A stretch of 64,000 bases of DNA from Enterococcus sp. DIV1094 (lineage in GTDB: Bacteria > Bacillota > Bacilli > Lactobacillales > Enterococcaceae). How positions within the stretch are numbered: the first letter of the stretch is position 1; every line of letters begins with the position of its first letter. Below the pieces are notes generated by a model. It searched no databases and was not told the origin of the DNA. It saw only the letters and a list, made by a program, of their open reading frames with translations. The position numbers and the translations under genes are program-made. Positions 42,962 through 53,498 of the stretch are shown piece by piece. The stretch spans positions 2,851,001 through 2,915,000 of the forward strand of contig NZ_CP147250.1 of NCBI RefSeq assembly GCF_017316305.2. Direction: 5' to 3'.

Positions 42962-45571
42962 TTATTCCTCTTCGGGTAAACTTTCTGTTGCGAATGCTAA
43001 ATGATTATCAAACAAAGTGATCGTTACTTTTGATTTTGGCATGATTTTTCCAGCTACGATTTCTTTTGCCAATGGCGTTTCGACTTCTTTTGTGATAAAT
43101 CGTTTCAATGGACGAGCTCCATAAGCAGGTTCATACGCATTTTCGGCAATCCACGTTTTCGCTTCATCACTGATTTCCAAGAGAATATCTTGGCTTTCTA
43201 AACGGTGAGCCAAATGAGTGACCATTTTTTCAACGATTCCTTTGACATTATTTAGACTTAGTGGCGTAAAGAGAATTGTATCATCGATTCGATTCAAGAA
43301 TTCTGGTTTGAAATGACCACGTAGGATCGTTCGCACTTGTTCTTCGACTTCTTCTGGGATCGTCCCTTCTGCTGTGACGCCTTCAAGTAACAATTGTGAA
43401 CCAATGTTACTTGTCATGATCATCACCGTATTTTTAAAGTCAACGACACGACCTTTTGAATCAGTTAAACGGCCATCGTCCAGTACTTGTAATAAAATAT
43501 TAAAGACATCTGGATGAGCTTTTTCGATTTCATCCAGCAAGACGATCGTATATGGATTTCTTCGCACCGCTTCTGTAAGCTGTCCGCCTTCTTCATAGCC
43601 GATATAGCCTGGAGGCGCTCCTACTAAACGAGAGACGGCATGTTTTTCCATATATTCACTCATATCGATCCGCACCATATGGTCTTCAGAATCAAATAAG
43701 TTTTCTGCTAATGCTTTGGCTAATTCCGTTTTCCCTACACCTGTAGGTCCTAAGAAGAGGAAGGAACCTAATGGGCGGTTAGGATCTTGTAACCCAGCGC
43801 GTGAGCGGATCACCGCATCACTGACTGCATCTACGGCCTCATCTTGGCCAATGACACGTTTGTGGAGTGTTTCGTTCAACTTGATCAGTTTTTCTCTTTC
43901 ACCTTCCACTAGTTTCGTCACTGGAATCCCTGTTAAACGACCAACGACTTGGGCAATTTCATTTTCAGTAACAGATTCTTGCACCATCTTGATGTCGCTG
44001 TCTTTCGTTTTGGCTTCTAATTCTTGTAGTTCTTTTTCTAATTGTGGAATCGTTCCATGGCGTAAAACAGCGGCACGTTCAAGATCATAATTGTTTTCTG
44101 CATCTTCTAACTCATGTTTTGCTTTGTCGATTTCTGCACGTTTTGACGAAACAGTGTTTACTTCTTCTTTTTCTGTTTCCCATTGCATCTTCATCGCATT
44201 GGCTTCTTCTCGAAGATCTGCCAACTCTTCTTGGAGATTTTTCAGACGTTTCTTACTTGCATCATCAGATTCTTTTTTCAAAGCGGCTTCCTCGATCTCC
44301 AACTGCATAAGCCGACGAGTAACTTGGTCCAATTCAGTTGGCATGGAATTCATTTCCACGCGGATCGTAGCACTTGCTTCATCGATCAAATCAATGGCTT
44401 TATCAGGTAAAAAGCGATCGGTGATATAACGGTCGGATAGTGTAGCTGCCGCCACTAAAGCATTATCGTGGATATTGACGCTATGGTGGATCTCAAAGCG
44501 CTCTTTCAATCCTCGAAGAATGCTGATCGTATCTTCGACAGTTGGCTCTTTGACCAATACTTTTTGGAATCGGCGTTCTAACGCTTTATCCTTTTCCATA
44601 TATTGACGGTATTCATCTAACGTAGTCGCGCCGATCAAATGAAGTTCTCCGCGCGCTAACATCGGTTTTAGTAAGTTACCGGCATCCATACTGCCTTCTG
44701 TTTTACCTGCCCCCACGATGTTATGGATCTCATCGATAAATAAGATGATCCGCCCATCACTTTTCTTGACTTCTTTTAAGACTGCTTTTAACCGCTCTTC
44801 AAATTCTCCACGGAATTTTGCTCCAGCGATCAAGGCGCCCATGTCTAAAGAAAAAATCGTTTTGTCTTTTAAGTTTTCAGGTACATCTTTACGTACGATT
44901 CGTTGGGCTAATCCTTCAACGATCGCTGTTTTACCAACCCCAGGTTCTCCGATCAACACTGGATTATTTTTGGTTTTACGTGATAAAATACGGATCACAT
45001 CACGTATCTCTTCATCTCGACCAATGATCGGGTCCATTTTTCCGCTGCGGACTTGTTGCACTAGATCGACACCATATTTTTCTAACGCTTTATATTGTTC
45101 TTCTTGGTTTTTAGAGGTCACACGCTCTCCTCCTCTCATGTCTTCGATATTTTTACGTAATTCTTTTTCATTCAGCCCTTGTTTTGTCAAATAAACAGTC
45201 AAGGGGTAATTTTTTAATTTCATCAAAGCTAAAAGCACGATCTCAGTCGATAAGAATTCATCGCCAAAGCTTTCTCTCAATTGATCGGCTTCGTTCAATA
45301 AATGAAAAAGATTTTGGCTAAGGTTTTGACCATATTGGACATTGCTACCTGAAACCGTTGGATATTCATCTAACACTCGATCGATTTCTTGTTCAAATGC
45401 GTCTGCATCGATCCCTGCATCCGTATAAAGATTACGTCCAAAATGATTTGGCTGTAAAAAAATCTTCCATAAATGGACGATATCGATTTCTTGGTGTTTT
45501 CTTGTCATTGCTACTTGTTGTGCTTCTGCAATCGCTTCTTGGAGCGTAGTTGTCATTTTTTCGCTATTCAT
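42962..45571 (-). CDS. clpB: ATP-dependent disaggregase ClpB
   Basis: 869 residues. Clp_N domain at the start, first AAA+ with [13 protein letters not shown] and [11 protein letters not shown], the long coiled-coil middle domain (about 400-525) that defines ClpB, second AAA+ with [14 protein letters not shown] and [12 protein letters not shown], then the D2 small domain. It rescues aggregated proteins with DnaK. AGGAGG precedes the ATG. Heat-shock control by CtsR is indicated by the operator over its promoter. Confidence 0.97.
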   Translation of the reverse strand: MNSEKMTTTLQEAIAEAQQVAMTRKHQEIDIVHLWKIFLQPNHFGRNLYTDAGIDADAFEQEIDRVLDEYPTVSGSNVQYGQNLSQNLFHLLNEADQLRESFGDEFLSTEIVLLALMKLKNYPLTVYLTKQGLNEKELRKNIEDMRGGERVTSKNQEEQYKALEKYGVDLVQQVRSGKMDPIIGRDEEIRDVIRILSRKTKNNPVLIGEPGVGKTAIVEGLAQRIVRKDVPENLKDKTIFSLDMGALIAGAKFRGEFEERLKAVLKEVKKSDGRIILFIDEIHNIVGAGKTEGSMDAGNLLKPMLARGELHLIGATTLDEYRQYMEKDKALERRFQKVLVKEPTVEDTISILRGLKERFEIHHSVNIHDNALVAAATLSDRYITDRFLPDKAIDLIDEASATIRVEMNSMPTELDQVTRRLMQLEIEEAALKKESDDASKKRLKNLQEELADLREEANAMKMQWETEKEEVNTVSSKRAEIDKAKHELEDAENNYDLERAAVLRHGTIPQLEKELQELEAKTKDSDIKMVQESVTENEIAQVVGRLTGIPVTKLVEGEREKLIKLNETLHKRVIGQDEAVDAVSDAVIRSRAGLQDPNRPLGSFLFLGPTGVGKTELAKALAENLFDSEDHMVRIDMSEYMEKHAVSRLVGAPPGYIGYEEGGQLTEAVRRNPYTIVLLDEIEKAHPDVFNILLQVLDDGRLTDSKGRVVDFKNTVMIMTSNIGSQLLLEGVTAEGTIPEEVEEQVRTILRGHFKPEFLNRIDDTILFTPLSLNNVKGIVEKMVTHLAHRLESQDILLEISDEAKTWIAENAYEPAYGARPLKRFITKEVETPLAKEIVAGKIMPKSKVTITLFDNHLAFATESLPEEE

Positions 45572-45679
45572 ATATTTTCCTCCTATGGTAGAAGTTGTTT
45601 AGTCAAAGTCAACTATAGCGTTGTCTTTAGTCCGAATCAATCCGTCTAAAGTCTCGTTTTCTTTGACCTTTACATGCTT

Positions 45680-45709
45680 ATTATACTCATTTGGTCAGCT
45701 TTGGTCAAA
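45680..45709 (-). promoter_or_regulatory. clpB promoter overlapped by a CtsR operator
   Basis: Minus-strand TTGACC (45708-45703), 17-nt spacer, TATAAT (45685-45680). On the plus strand GGTCAGCTTTGGTCAAA (45693-45709) matches the CtsR repeat RGTCAAANANRGTCAAA with few mismatches and covers the -35. Confidence 0.85.
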
Positions 45710-45731
45710 GATTATACTCACTAAAAACAAA

Positions 45732-45750
45732 TAGAATCCGGAAGATTTTT
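45732..45750. other. Left half of a terminator split by the insertion sequence
   Basis: TAGAATCCGGAAGA plus T's is the mirror of TCTTCCGGATTCTA at 47276-47289. Joined without the IS and one target copy they form a perfect hairpin, the likely terminator of the minus-strand gene at 47313. The last 8 bp (AGATTTTT, 45743-45750) are the left target duplication. Confidence 0.8.
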
Positions 45751-47267
45751 GGCTCTATAATAAAGTGGACTGATGAATCAATTCTGATTCGTCAGTCCAC
45801 TTTTTCTTTTTGGGTATTAAAAAACATATCGTTCTCTAGTATGATTAAATCACCACAAAATAAACAACTGAGAGGACGATATGCTCTATGGAAAATTCTA
45901 TCAAAAAAATGCTCCGATTAACAGATAAATATTTAACCATCCAAGATGTTTCTTACGAAACGTTCCATCAAACCAATACTTTAGTTATTGACGCAGTGTT
46001 AGCTCCTCCTACTTCTGCTTGTTTGACTTGTGGCTCTGCCGTGAGAGATTCGAAGGGGAAAACGGTCATTGTCAAAAATGGCAAGAAAATGACCTGCATT
46101 CGTTTCGATCAATTCAACCATTTACCGCTAATCATGCGGCTGAAGAAACAACGTTATCACTGTAGAAACTGCCATACCCATTGGACAGCCCAAAGCTATT
46201 TTGTTCGGCCAAATCATTCGATTGCCGAGCATGTAAAAATGAAAATCATTGCTTTACTCACCGAAAAGGTCTCCTTATCTTTTATCGCAAAGCATTGCCA
46301 GGTGTCTATTCCAACGGTGACGCGTATTTTGAAGTCGTTAAAAACCTATTTACCAAAACAAGCCAAGCGCCACCTGCCCAAAGTATTGATGGTCGATGAA
46401 TTTCGTTCCCATGTATCCTCAGAAGATAAGATGAGTTTTATTTGTGCCGATGGGGAAACCGGGCAATTAGTTGATATCTTACCCACTCGAAAATTGTCTC
46501 GGTTGACCACTTATTTCCAGACATGTGTGAATCCATCTGACGTCGACTATTTAGTTACTGATATGAATGCGGCGTATTTTCAACTAACAAAAAAAGTATT
46601 TCCTCATGCCAAACTGGTCATTGATCGTTTTCATGTGATCAAACACATGAATCAAGCGTTCCAAGATTTTCGTGTCCGTGAAATGAAACGCCTGATTGCT
46701 TCGGGCAATCGGACAATGCCAAGGAAATTAAAAAGCCATTGGCGCTTACTCACCAAAAATCGGAAGAATATCAACCACACAGAATATAAAACTTGGCATA
46801 GCTTTCGTGCCCCAAAGTATCCTTACCTGACAGAAGCCATGGTGCTTGACCGTTTATTAAGTGCTTCAACTGCCTTGAAAGTCGCCTATCAAGCGTTCCA
46901 TGAACTAGCGGATGCCTTTCGTGACAAAGACCACGAGTCATTTTTCACTCTCTTGCATCAGTTACCAGAAACATTAGATAAAGAATTTCGGCTAAAACTA
47001 CAAAATCTTCTGAGCTATGAAGAAGGGATTCGTCATTCTTTGATTTATCCTTACTCTAATGGGAAAATTGAAGCAAAAAACACCCACATCAAAACACTCA
47101 AACGAGTGTCTTATGGCTTTAAATCATTTGAGAACATGCGCATCCGAATCTTTTTGACGAATCAAGTCATTCACGTCAAATAACGAAGAAAATCCGGAGA
47201 AGAAGTGTTCACTTCTTCTTCCGGATTTCACTTGATTGCACTCATCAGTCCTTATTGACAAAGAGCC
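45751..47267 (+). mobile_element. ISL3 family insertion sequence (1517 bp)
   Basis: Ends are imperfect 26-bp inverted repeats, GGCTCT..10 nt..GGACTGATGA on both sides (45751-45776 and 47242-47267). An 8-bp target duplication AGATTTTT flanks it (45743-45750 and 47268-47275), the length expected for ISL3. It holds one transposase gene. Hairpins just inside each end (about 45763-45806 and 47188-47230) can block readthrough from outside. Confidence 0.93.
45888..47183 (+). CDS. tnp: ISL3 family transposase
   Basis: 431 residues, full-length and without frameshift. N-terminal zinc-finger-like region (CLTCGS and CRNCHTHWTAQ), helix-turn-helix (SFIAKHCQVSIPTVTRIL), then the DDE domain with VLMVDEFRS, VTDMNAAYF and the glutamate in NGKIEAKNTHIKTLKR. 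It should be active in principle. AGAGGA precedes the ATG. The element lies opposite in orientation to its neighbours. Confidence 0.95.
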   Translation: MENSIKKMLRLTDKYLTIQDVSYETFHQTNTLVIDAVLAPPTSACLTCGSAVRDSKGKTVIVKNGKKMTCIRFDQFNHLPLIMRLKKQRYHCRNCHTHWTAQSYFVRPNHSIAEHVKMKIIALLTEKVSLSFIAKHCQVSIPTVTRILKSLKTYLPKQAKRHLPKVLMVDEFRSHVSSEDKMSFICADGETGQLVDILPTRKLSRLTTYFQTCVNPSDVDYLVTDMNAAYFQLTKKVFPHAKLVIDRFHVIKHMNQAFQDFRVREMKRLIASGNRTMPRKLKSHWRLLTKNRKNINHTEYKTWHSFRAPKYPYLTEAMVLDRLLSASTALKVAYQAFHELADAFRDKDHESFFTLLHQLPETLDKEFRLKLQNLLSYEEGIRHSLIYPYSNGKIEAKNTHIKTLKRVSYGFKSFENMRIRIFLTNQVIHVK

Positions 47268-47289
47268 AGATTTTTTCTTCCGGATTCTA
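47268..47289. other. Right half of the split terminator with target duplication
   Basis: AGATTTTT (47268-47275) repeats the left target site; TCTTCCGGATTCTA follows and pairs with the left flank at 45732. Confidence 0.8.
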
Positions 47290-47312
47290 AGTATATGAGT
47301 ATCAAAAGCAAA

Positions 47313-48365
47313 TCAGATTTTTCCTTTTGCACGCTTTTTTTCTGCCTTTACTTCGTTGATTTCTTGACGTAAGATGTTCCGTCTTTCTGCAATCACATAG
47401 AAAAAACCATAGATGAAAGGTAAAATAAACGAACCAAATCGGTAAAGCAATAAGGAAGAAACCGCATCAACTGTTCCAACCACTGGACGAAACAGTAAAA
47501 GATAAACAAACTCAAACGAACCAATGCCCGCGGGTGTTGGCAACACTCCTGACAAGACGACTGCAAAGCTAATAAATGAAAATGTCAAAAGAAAATCAAG
47601 TGTTGGATGATTTTCTACTAGAAAAAGGTAGGGCATGACATACCAACATAGTAGTTTCAATAGGTTCCAACAATAGATCCTGACCAACGCAGTGCGGTCT
47701 TTAATGATCGTTTGTACAGTTTCTCTTAAAGAATAAATTTGCGTGTTGCACGTATCGACCCAGCCTCGCAGGCGGTCACTTTTGAATAACCGATTGGAGA
47801 TTTTGACGAAAAAGACTTGCAGATTCAAACTCACAGATATCGTTACTAGAAATAAGATGATCAAAGCCGTTAAAATGATCCCTGCAATGATGAACCAAAT
47901 CATATTTGGCGCTTTTTCGTAGAACAAGGAGAATTGAACGATCAAGCCAATGACCGCATAAGTGATCACTGCTAGTTTGTACATGATCATATGCAGCGCA
48001 GTGACTCCCGCTCCTTGAGAAAATTTCATCCCTTTTTTATTGTAAAAATAAATTTCAGAAATCAGTGTACCCGTCCCGAAAGAAACGATTCGGTAAAAGG
48101 CAATATAACAAGAAGTCCAGAAGCCATCGCTTGTGCTGAACGAGTCAGAAAAAGGTTTTGCAATCTCTTTGATCGAACGCCCTTCAACGACTTGGTAAAG
48201 TGTGCCGAAAAAAAACATTGCCAGAAGTACTTGGACACTTGTTGAAAGCAACTCTTTAAAAATATCTGCAAAAGATTGATTGATCAAATAATAAATAATA
48301 GCAAGAATAGTAGTTACTAATAATAGATTAATGATAATTTTGATTTTTGTTCCTTTAGTAGACAT
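47313..48365 (-). CDS. YbhN/LPG synthase-like flippase domain membrane protein
   Basis: 350 residues with about eight membrane helices. It belongs to the lysylphosphatidylglycerol-synthase transmembrane family (AglD/YbhN type) but lacks the catalytic synthase domain. Stretch SGVLPTPAGIGSFEFVYLLLF is the conserved glycine-rich signature. It ends basic (EVKAEKKRAKGKI). Possibly moves a lipid or polyprenyl-linked sugar. It lies 10 bp after the DUF1294 gene and its terminator has been split by the IS. Confidence 0.85.
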   Translation of the reverse strand: MSTKGTKIKIIINLLLVTTILAIIYYLINQSFADIFKELLSTSVQVLLAMFFFGTLYQVVEGRSIKEIAKPFSDSFSTSDGFWTSCYIAFYRIVSFGTGTLISEIYFYNKKGMKFSQGAGVTALHMIMYKLAVITYAVIGLIVQFSLFYEKAPNMIWFIIAGIILTALIILFLVTISVSLNLQVFFVKISNRLFKSDRLRGWVDTCNTQIYSLRETVQTIIKDRTALVRIYCWNLLKLLCWYVMPYLFLVENHPTLDFLLTFSFISFAVVLSGVLPTPAGIGSFEFVYLLLFRPVVGTVDAVSSLLLYRFGSFILPFIYGFFYVIAERRNILRQEINEVKAEKKRAKGKI

Positions 48366-48375
48366 GTATGACTCC

Positions 48376-48648
48376 TTAATGGAAAAAATAGATCAAGATG
48401 AGATCGATCATAATTCCTAGTATGAAAACGACCGTGAACTTTACTTTTTTGGTTTTGTGGCGAAATACACGCTGAGCGATCAGACCACCTAAACCTCCGC
48501 CTAACAAACTGACAAACAACAAATTACTTTCAGGAACACGCCATGCGCCTTTTTTTGCCTGACGTTTATCATACCCCATCAAGCCAAAAAGATACACATT
48601 GACAATGAACAAGTAAAACCACAAGGGATTATACATCAATACTTCCAT
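48376..48648 (-). CDS. DUF1294 family membrane protein
   Basis: 90 residues from ATG 48648, set by GGAGG 6 nt upstream. Family signature GYDKRQAKKGAWRVPE followed by LLGGGLGGLIAQRVFRHKTKK, between membrane helices. The function of the family is not known. It starts within the last 20 bp of the lipid kinase gene. Confidence 0.9.
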   Translation of the reverse strand: MEVLMYNPLWFYLFIVNVYLFGLMGYDKRQAKKGAWRVPESNLLFVSLLGGGLGGLIAQRVFRHKTKKVKFTVVFILGIMIDLILIYFFH

Positions 48649-49567
48649 CGCTTTCCTCCAACGATTGATTTTCTTCTTTTGGTACGTAGATCGCAATACC
48701 TTCTGGAATGACTTTTAATTCGATCGGCAAGTCGTCTGTCGTATCGCCATCTGTTCGAGTCGTTACTTTCTTTTCTCGTGCTTGGATATTGATTTGACTT
48801 GCAGTCATGTACTTGATACCAGGAACAGAATAGATTTTTCCTTTGATCATTCGAGGTAAATAAAAAGCAAAACGGAAAAAATCTAATGAAGGCACGATGG
48901 TGATGTGGAACTTGCCATCATCTGGTGCTGCGGAATCATCGAAACGAGTGAATCCTCCGACTGAGTTGGACATCGTGATCGTTAGTAATTGTGTCTTTCC
49001 TTGCCAATGCTCTTCTTCTGTTTTGATATCTAAATGATATTTTTTCTTTTTCAATAATAATTTCACGAAACGTTTGATAAAAATCCATGAACCATACTTT
49101 TGCTTTTCTTTTTGACTGATCCAAACGGCTGTGTCGGCTAATATACCGATCGTCAAAGTAGAAATCACTACTTTATCATTTACTTTCCCATAATCGATTT
49201 TACGGATCGATTCTTCTAACATCGCTGCTGCGGCTTCTTCTTTTTCAAAAGGAATGCCCAACACTTTCGCCAAGTTATTGATCGTTCCACCTGGCAATAA
49301 ACCAACTTGATACTGGTCTAACTCATCTTGGAACGCTTGAATGATATGGTGGATGGTGCCATCGCCACCGATGATGACCAATGTATCTACTGCATGTTCT
49401 TTCGCTTTTTGTCTCAATGTTTCATCTTTGATCGATGGTCCAGTTTCAGTTAAGTAGACCTCAAGTTCTGGACGATGTTCAGCAACATAGTCTTTGAACC
49501 AGTTTGCTAAGTCTTCCCCTTCGTCACTTCCTGAACTTTTGTTATAAAACACGAGTAATTTTTTCAT
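48629..49567 (-). CDS. Diacylglycerol/lipid kinase family protein
   Basis: 312 residues from ATG 49567 (AGGAGG 10 nt upstream). N-terminal DAGK catalytic domain with VFYNKSSGSDEG, the nucleotide motif IGGDGTIHHI and LLPGGTINNLAKVLGIP. Members phosphorylate diacylglycerol or related lipids (DgkB, YegS). Downstream overlap with DUF1294 and the flippase-like gene suggests a membrane lipid operon. Its leader holds an unassigned structured element. Confidence 0.9.
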   Translation of the reverse strand: MKKLLVFYNKSSGSDEGEDLANWFKDYVAEHRPELEVYLTETGPSIKDETLRQKAKEHAVDTLVIIGGDGTIHHIIQAFQDELDQYQVGLLPGGTINNLAKVLGIPFEKEEAAAAMLEESIRKIDYGKVNDKVVISTLTIGILADTAVWISQKEKQKYGSWIFIKRFVKLLLKKKKYHLDIKTEEEHWQGKTQLLTITMSNSVGGFTRFDDSAAPDDGKFHITIVPSLDFFRFAFYLPRMIKGKIYSVPGIKYMTASQINIQAREKKVTTRTDGDTTDDLPIELKVIPEGIAIYVPKEENQSLEESDGSIDV

Positions 49568-49600
49568 GCGACTTATTCCTCCTACTTCCTGCAAAAAACA

Positions 49601-49673
49601 AGGGGGATGGATGCAAAAAACACTCACCCTCCCCCAATGAACAGTGTTACGAGTGCTGACCGAAGTCCCCTCG
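49601..49673 (-). promoter_or_regulatory. Structured leader with terminator and alternative hairpin before the lipid kinase
   Basis: After the promoter the minus-strand RNA would start with CGAG-GGGACUUCGGUCAGCA-CUCG (49673-49650, with a GAC-UUCG-GUC hairpin inside). Next comes AACACT..AGTGTT followed by T's (49648-49613), a terminator-like stem. The G-rich loop GGGGGAGGGTG could instead pair with the downstream CATCCATCCCCC, which would prevent the terminator. I cannot match it to a known riboswitch. Confidence 0.5.
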
Positions 49674-49678
49674 TTTCA

Positions 49679-49707
49679 ATCATATGCCAACTTAGTCTGG
49701 CAATCAA
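49679..49707 (-). promoter_or_regulatory. Promoter of the lipid kinase operon leader
   Basis: Minus-strand TTGATT (49707-49702), 17-nt spacer, TATGAT (49684-49679). One mismatch to consensus in each hexamer. Confidence 0.75.
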
Positions 49708-49767
49708 CCAACAATCCCAAATGTTTGTTTGAATTTTACTCTTTTTTATTTGTTGAAAACAGAGCGA

Positions 49768-51000
49768 TTACGCTTGTGTATTCAATTCTGCAATTTTAAC
49801 GATCACATCAGTCGCTTTTTCCATCACTTGTAGTGAGACAAATTCAAAACGCCCATGCATATTTTCGCCACCGGCAAATAAATTCGGTGTTGGAATCCCT
49901 AAATAAGAGATTTTTGAACCATCTGTTCCACCGCGTACTGGTTCGATCACTGGTTTGATTTCCAATTCGATCATCGCTTTTTCAGCTAAATCAACGATAC
50001 TCATATCTTTTTCAATGATTTCACGCATATTGTAATATTGATCATACATGTCTACTTGGATACGTTCTTGATCAAATCGTTGATTCATTTTTTCTTGGAT
50101 GCTTGTGATCATTGCTTTTCGTGCTTCGAATGACTCACGTTTGTGGTCACGGATGATATAGCTCATCTTCGCTTCTTCAGGGCTGCCTGTCAATGCCATC
50201 AAATGGAAGAATCCTTCGTACCCTTCAGTTTTTTCAGGTACTTCATCTGCTGGTAATTCATTATGAAAATCGATCGCCAATTGCAAGGCATTGATCATTG
50301 TGTTTTTCGCTGTACCAGGATGGACATTTTTCCCTTGGATCGTGATATTCGCTTGTGCAGCACTAAATGTTTCATACTGTAATTCTCCTAATGGCCCGCC
50401 ATCGATCGTGTAAGCAAAGTCCACGTTGAATTGCTCGACGTCAAACTTATCTGCACCCACACCGATTTCTTCATCTGGACCAAAGGCAACTTTGATCTCA
50501 CCGTGAGGGATCGAAGGATTTTTAAGCAAGATTTCCATCGCTGTCATGATTTCTGCAATCCCGGCTTTGTCATCTGCACCTAATAAAGTCGTGCCATCAG
50601 TTGTGATCAATGTATGCCCATCATAATTTGTTAAATTAGGAAAGTCTTTGGTATTCAATGTGAAACGACCTTCTTTATCTAACACGATCGTTGACTCACC
50701 GTCATAGTTTTCAATGATTTGCGGATTGACACCTACCGCATTGAAATCAGCTGTGTCCATGTGTGCAATAAAACCGATCGAACGCACGTCATGATCGACA
50801 TTACTTGGCAATGTAGCAATCACAAAGCCGTTGTCAGCATTGTAAGTCACATCAGATAAGCCTAGATCTTCTAATTCTTTTTTCAATACTTGCGCAAACT
50901 CTACTTGTGTTTGAGTAGATGGCGTAGTGTTGCTTGTTGGATCGGATTGTGTTTCCGTTTTGACGTATCTTAAAAAACGTGGTAATAGATTTTCGTACAT
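49768..51000 (-). CDS. pepT: Peptidase T (tripeptidase)
   Basis: 410 residues, M20 family zinc aminotripeptidase. Metal-binding motifs [38 protein letters not shown] and [26 protein letters not shown] near the N-terminus is also typical. Cytosolic peptide use. GGAGAG precedes the ATG, 14 bp after nif3. Confidence 0.97.
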   Translation of the reverse strand: MYENLLPRFLRYVKTETQSDPTSNTTPSTQTQVEFAQVLKKELEDLGLSDVTYNADNGFVIATLPSNVDHDVRSIGFIAHMDTADFNAVGVNPQIIENYDGESTIVLDKEGRFTLNTKDFPNLTNYDGHTLITTDGTTLLGADDKAGIAEIMTAMEILLKNPSIPHGEIKVAFGPDEEIGVGADKFDVEQFNVDFAYTIDGGPLGELQYETFSAAQANITIQGKNVHPGTAKNTMINALQLAIDFHNELPADEVPEKTEGYEGFFHLMALTGSPEEAKMSYIIRDHKRESFEARKAMITSIQEKMNQRFDQERIQVDMYDQYYNMREIIEKDMSIVDLAEKAMIELEIKPVIEPVRGGTDGSKISYLGIPTPNLFAGGENMHGRFEFVSLQVMEKATDVIVKIAELNTQA

Positions 51001-51014
51001 AGATGACTCTCCTT

Positions 51015-52139
51015 TTATTTAAATTCAAATGGATTGGTTGATGTTTCTGAAACAAAAAAGTCAACCTGCCAATTCTCTTCTTTTTTCCAACTCTCAAACT
51101 TTTCAACAAATTTTTCTTTGCATAATGATTCGATATAATGACCAGGATCGATTGCCGCCAATCCGGCACTTTGCATGTCTTGTGCGGTATGGAAATAAAT
51201 ATCCCCCGTAATATAGACATCTGCGCCTTGTGCTAGCGCTGCGGGATAAAATTTCTCCCCACTACCGCCACAGATTGCCACGCGTTTGATCATTTTTTGC
51301 GGATTTGTTGTTGGTCGAACCACACGTAAACCGTCTAGTTGAAAGACTTCTTTCACCTGTTCAGCAAAATCATCCAATGATTGTTCCAATGGTAATTCAC
51401 CAATACGACCAAGTCCCCATGTTTTGACTGGGGCATCGATCGAGAATAGATCAAAGGCTGGTTCCTCGTAAGGATGCGCTGCAAACATCGCTTCTAAAAC
51501 ATTTTTTTCAATTGATTCTGGGAAAATCACTTCAACTTTTGCTTCTTGGACTTGTTCGGGACGACCCACTTCACCAATTGTTGGGTTTGCCCCTGCTTTT
51601 GGTCGGAAACGACCTTGTCCAACAGAAGTAAAACTTGTACTGTCGTATACGCCTTGTTCACCTGCACCTGCTTTGGCTAAAGCAGCCCTTAAACTTGGGG
51701 CATCGTCGACTGGCAGATAACTGATCAATTTTTTATAACCTTGTTCATGCGTTTTGACAAGATAGCCGGTTACGTCAAGTCCTAGTTTTTCGCAAAACCA
51801 ATCATTTAAGCCATCTTCGATAATATCCATATTCGTATGCGCCGCATAAACAGCAATATCATGCTTTAACAAATCAGCATACATTTTCTCTTGCGGAGAA
51901 TCAGTGATCAAGCGTTTGACTGGTCGAAAGATTGGCGGATGCTTGGCAATCAAAAGATCGATTTTTTTCTCAATGGCTTCAGCAACAACTTCTGGACGGA
52001 CGTCTAATGTCATCATGACACGTTCGATTGGTTTATCCAAAGTACCGATATGCAACCCCACAGGATCGCCTTCTTCTGCTAACCATTGTGGACAATAACT
52101 TTCAAATTTTTTGATGAACTCTTGCGCTTTGATGGCCAT
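51015..52139 (-). CDS. Nif3-like dinuclear metal-binding hexameric protein
   Basis: 374 residues. NIF3 family with a middle PII-like insertion ([28 protein letters not shown]). Metal ligands in [19 protein letters not shown] and DPGHYIES. It is paired with trmK in many Firmicutes; proposed GTP cyclohydrolase-like activity is unproven. Start at ATG 52139 with AAGGAGG 10 nt upstream, 2 bp after the trmK stop. Confidence 0.93.
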   Translation of the reverse strand: MAIKAQEFIKKFESYCPQWLAEEGDPVGLHIGTLDKPIERVMMTLDVRPEVVAEAIEKKIDLLIAKHPPIFRPVKRLITDSPQEKMYADLLKHDIAVYAAHTNMDIIEDGLNDWFCEKLGLDVTGYLVKTHEQGYKKLISYLPVDDAPSLRAALAKAGAGEQGVYDSTSFTSVGQGRFRPKAGANPTIGEVGRPEQVQEAKVEVIFPESIEKNVLEAMFAAHPYEEPAFDLFSIDAPVKTWGLGRIGELPLEQSLDDFAEQVKEVFQLDGLRVVRPTTNPQKMIKRVAICGGSGEKFYPAALAQGADVYITGDIYFHTAQDMQSAGLAAIDPGHYIESLCKEKFVEKFESWKKEENWQVDFFVSETSTNPFEFK

Positions 52140-52141
52140 AT

Positions 52142-52834
52142 CTATAAAACCTCCTTGATCCAATCCACTTCTTGCTGGATCGTCTCCCGTCTGTTTTTTT
52201 CACTCGCATTTTTTAACTGCTCTAAGATCACTTCACGTTGTTTCAACTCACGTTGCCACTTTGCTAAAAATATTTCGTTTTTCTCTGCGAGTAAGTGTGG
52301 ACCAAACATCAACTCTTTTTTCGAATAATCGATCGTTTGCTCTTTCTTTTCTGCTACGATGACCTCATAGATTTTTTTATTTTCTTCGAGGATCTCTTCT
52401 GCAATAATTTGGTAGTTGTTTTCCTTTAGCCATGTTCGCAAGGTTTTCTCCCCAATGTTAGGCTGTAAGATCAAACGTTCCTCACCAGATATTCGCTGAT
52501 TTTGTCGCCCAGCTTCCAAGATGTCACGAATCAGAGAACCACCCATTCCTGCAATCGTGATCGCATTGATTTGATCTTTCTTTTCGATTGCATCTAATCC
52601 ATTGGCTAAGCGTACCTCGATCCGATCTGCCAATCCATTTTTCATCACTTGTCGTTTCGCTGATTCAAAAGGTCCTTTAACGACTTCTCCGGCTACCGCA
52701 TAGTCGATTTTACCTTTTAGCATTAATGCAACAGGCAAATAAGCATGATCTGAACCGATATCTGCTAGACGAGCAGCATCTGGTACGAAACGTCCGACAG
52801 TTTCAAGACGTTTCGATAAATCTGTGTGATTCAT
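52142..52834 (-). CDS. trmK: tRNA (adenine(22)-N1)-methyltransferase
   Basis: 230 residues. Class I methyltransferase: SAM-binding loop LADIGSDHAYLPVALM, then ITIAGMGGSLIRDIL, and a C-terminal coiled-coil (KWQRELKQREVILEQLKNA). It makes m1A22 in tRNAs with A22. AAGGAG is 8 nt before the ATG. It begins the trmK-nif3-pepT run. Confidence 0.95.
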   Translation of the reverse strand: MNHTDLSKRLETVGRFVPDAARLADIGSDHAYLPVALMLKGKIDYAVAGEVVKGPFESAKRQVMKNGLADRIEVRLANGLDAIEKKDQINAITIAGMGGSLIRDILEAGRQNQRISGEERLILQPNIGEKTLRTWLKENNYQIIAEEILEENKKIYEVIVAEKKEQTIDYSKKELMFGPHLLAEKNEIFLAKWQRELKQREVILEQLKNASEKNRRETIQQEVDWIKEVL

Positions 52835-52988
52835 TTTTCCACTCCTTAACTACTGAATGCTTGGCTATGAACAATTTTTATGCCTTTAGCCAAAACATGT
52901 CTATAAGCATAAACTTACTAGTTGTTATCTTATTTTATTCGACAACTTTTTTCTAACACCTATCATAACACTTGTTTACGTGTAATAG

Positions 52989-53021
52989 AAAAAAGAACTG
53001 GGCATTTGTCCCAGTCTTTTT
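52989..53021. terminator. Bidirectional terminator
   Basis: AGAACTGGG / CCCAGTCT stem with A- and T-runs. It ends the lipoprotein gene on the minus strand. Confidence 0.85.
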
Positions 53022-53063
53022 CATTCATCAATCAAAAAAACGTTGTTCGATTTCTTTACTTCA

Positions 53064-53498
53064 TTATTGAACAGTGATCTCGATGATCGAATTCCCAGGA
53101 ACTTGTGGCGGGATCGACATTGTCATAACTGCCATTTCGACTAATTTGAATTCGACTTTTTCTCCTTCTTTCAAGGAATCGACACCACCAGTGATTTGAT
53201 CCACTGAGGCATTCAAGATCACGCCATCATTGCTGAATGAAGAACCAATATTCGCTGGATCTTCTATTTCTTTTACATCTTTGATGGTGATTTGATAAAC
53301 ATCACCTTCAGCTTCACCGAAGCTTTCGATCGTACCAGTAAATACACTTTGTTTTTGTTCGGTAGAACTATCTGTTTCCACTGTCGATTCTGCATTGATC
53401 GAATCGATTGAACCTGTACTTCCTTCTTCGTTACCACAGCCTGTCAATGTAAATAAGAGACCGGCAGCAACTAGACCAGTTAAAATAGCTTTCATCAT
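53064..53498 (-). CDS. Small lipoprotein
   Basis: 144 residues with a signal peptide and lipobox LTGC (cysteine about 21), a Ser/Thr/Glu linker, and a beta-rich domain (FTGTIESFGEAEGDVYQITI, EKVEFKLVEMAV). Tandem ATGs: GGAGG is 4 nt before the first and 7 nt before the second (53495), so the second may be used. It is monocistronic. The function is unknown. Confidence 0.78.
   Translation of the reverse strand: MMKAILTGLVAAGLLFTLTGCGNEEGSTGSIDSINAESTVETDSSTEQKQSVFTGTIESFGEAEGDVYQITIKDVKEIEDPANIGSSFSNDGVILNASVDQITGGVDSLKEGEKVEFKLVEMAVMTMSIPPQVPGNSIIEITVQ

Noticed and set aside
43716..45194. Several open frames antisense to clpB
   Set aside because: They mirror a conserved housekeeping gene and have no start signals or known domains.
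45732..47289. Alternative IS boundaries at TAGAATCCGG / CCGGATTCTA
   Set aside because: These outer repeats have no target duplication, while the inner GGCTCT ends have a perfect 8-bp duplication, as expected for ISL3.
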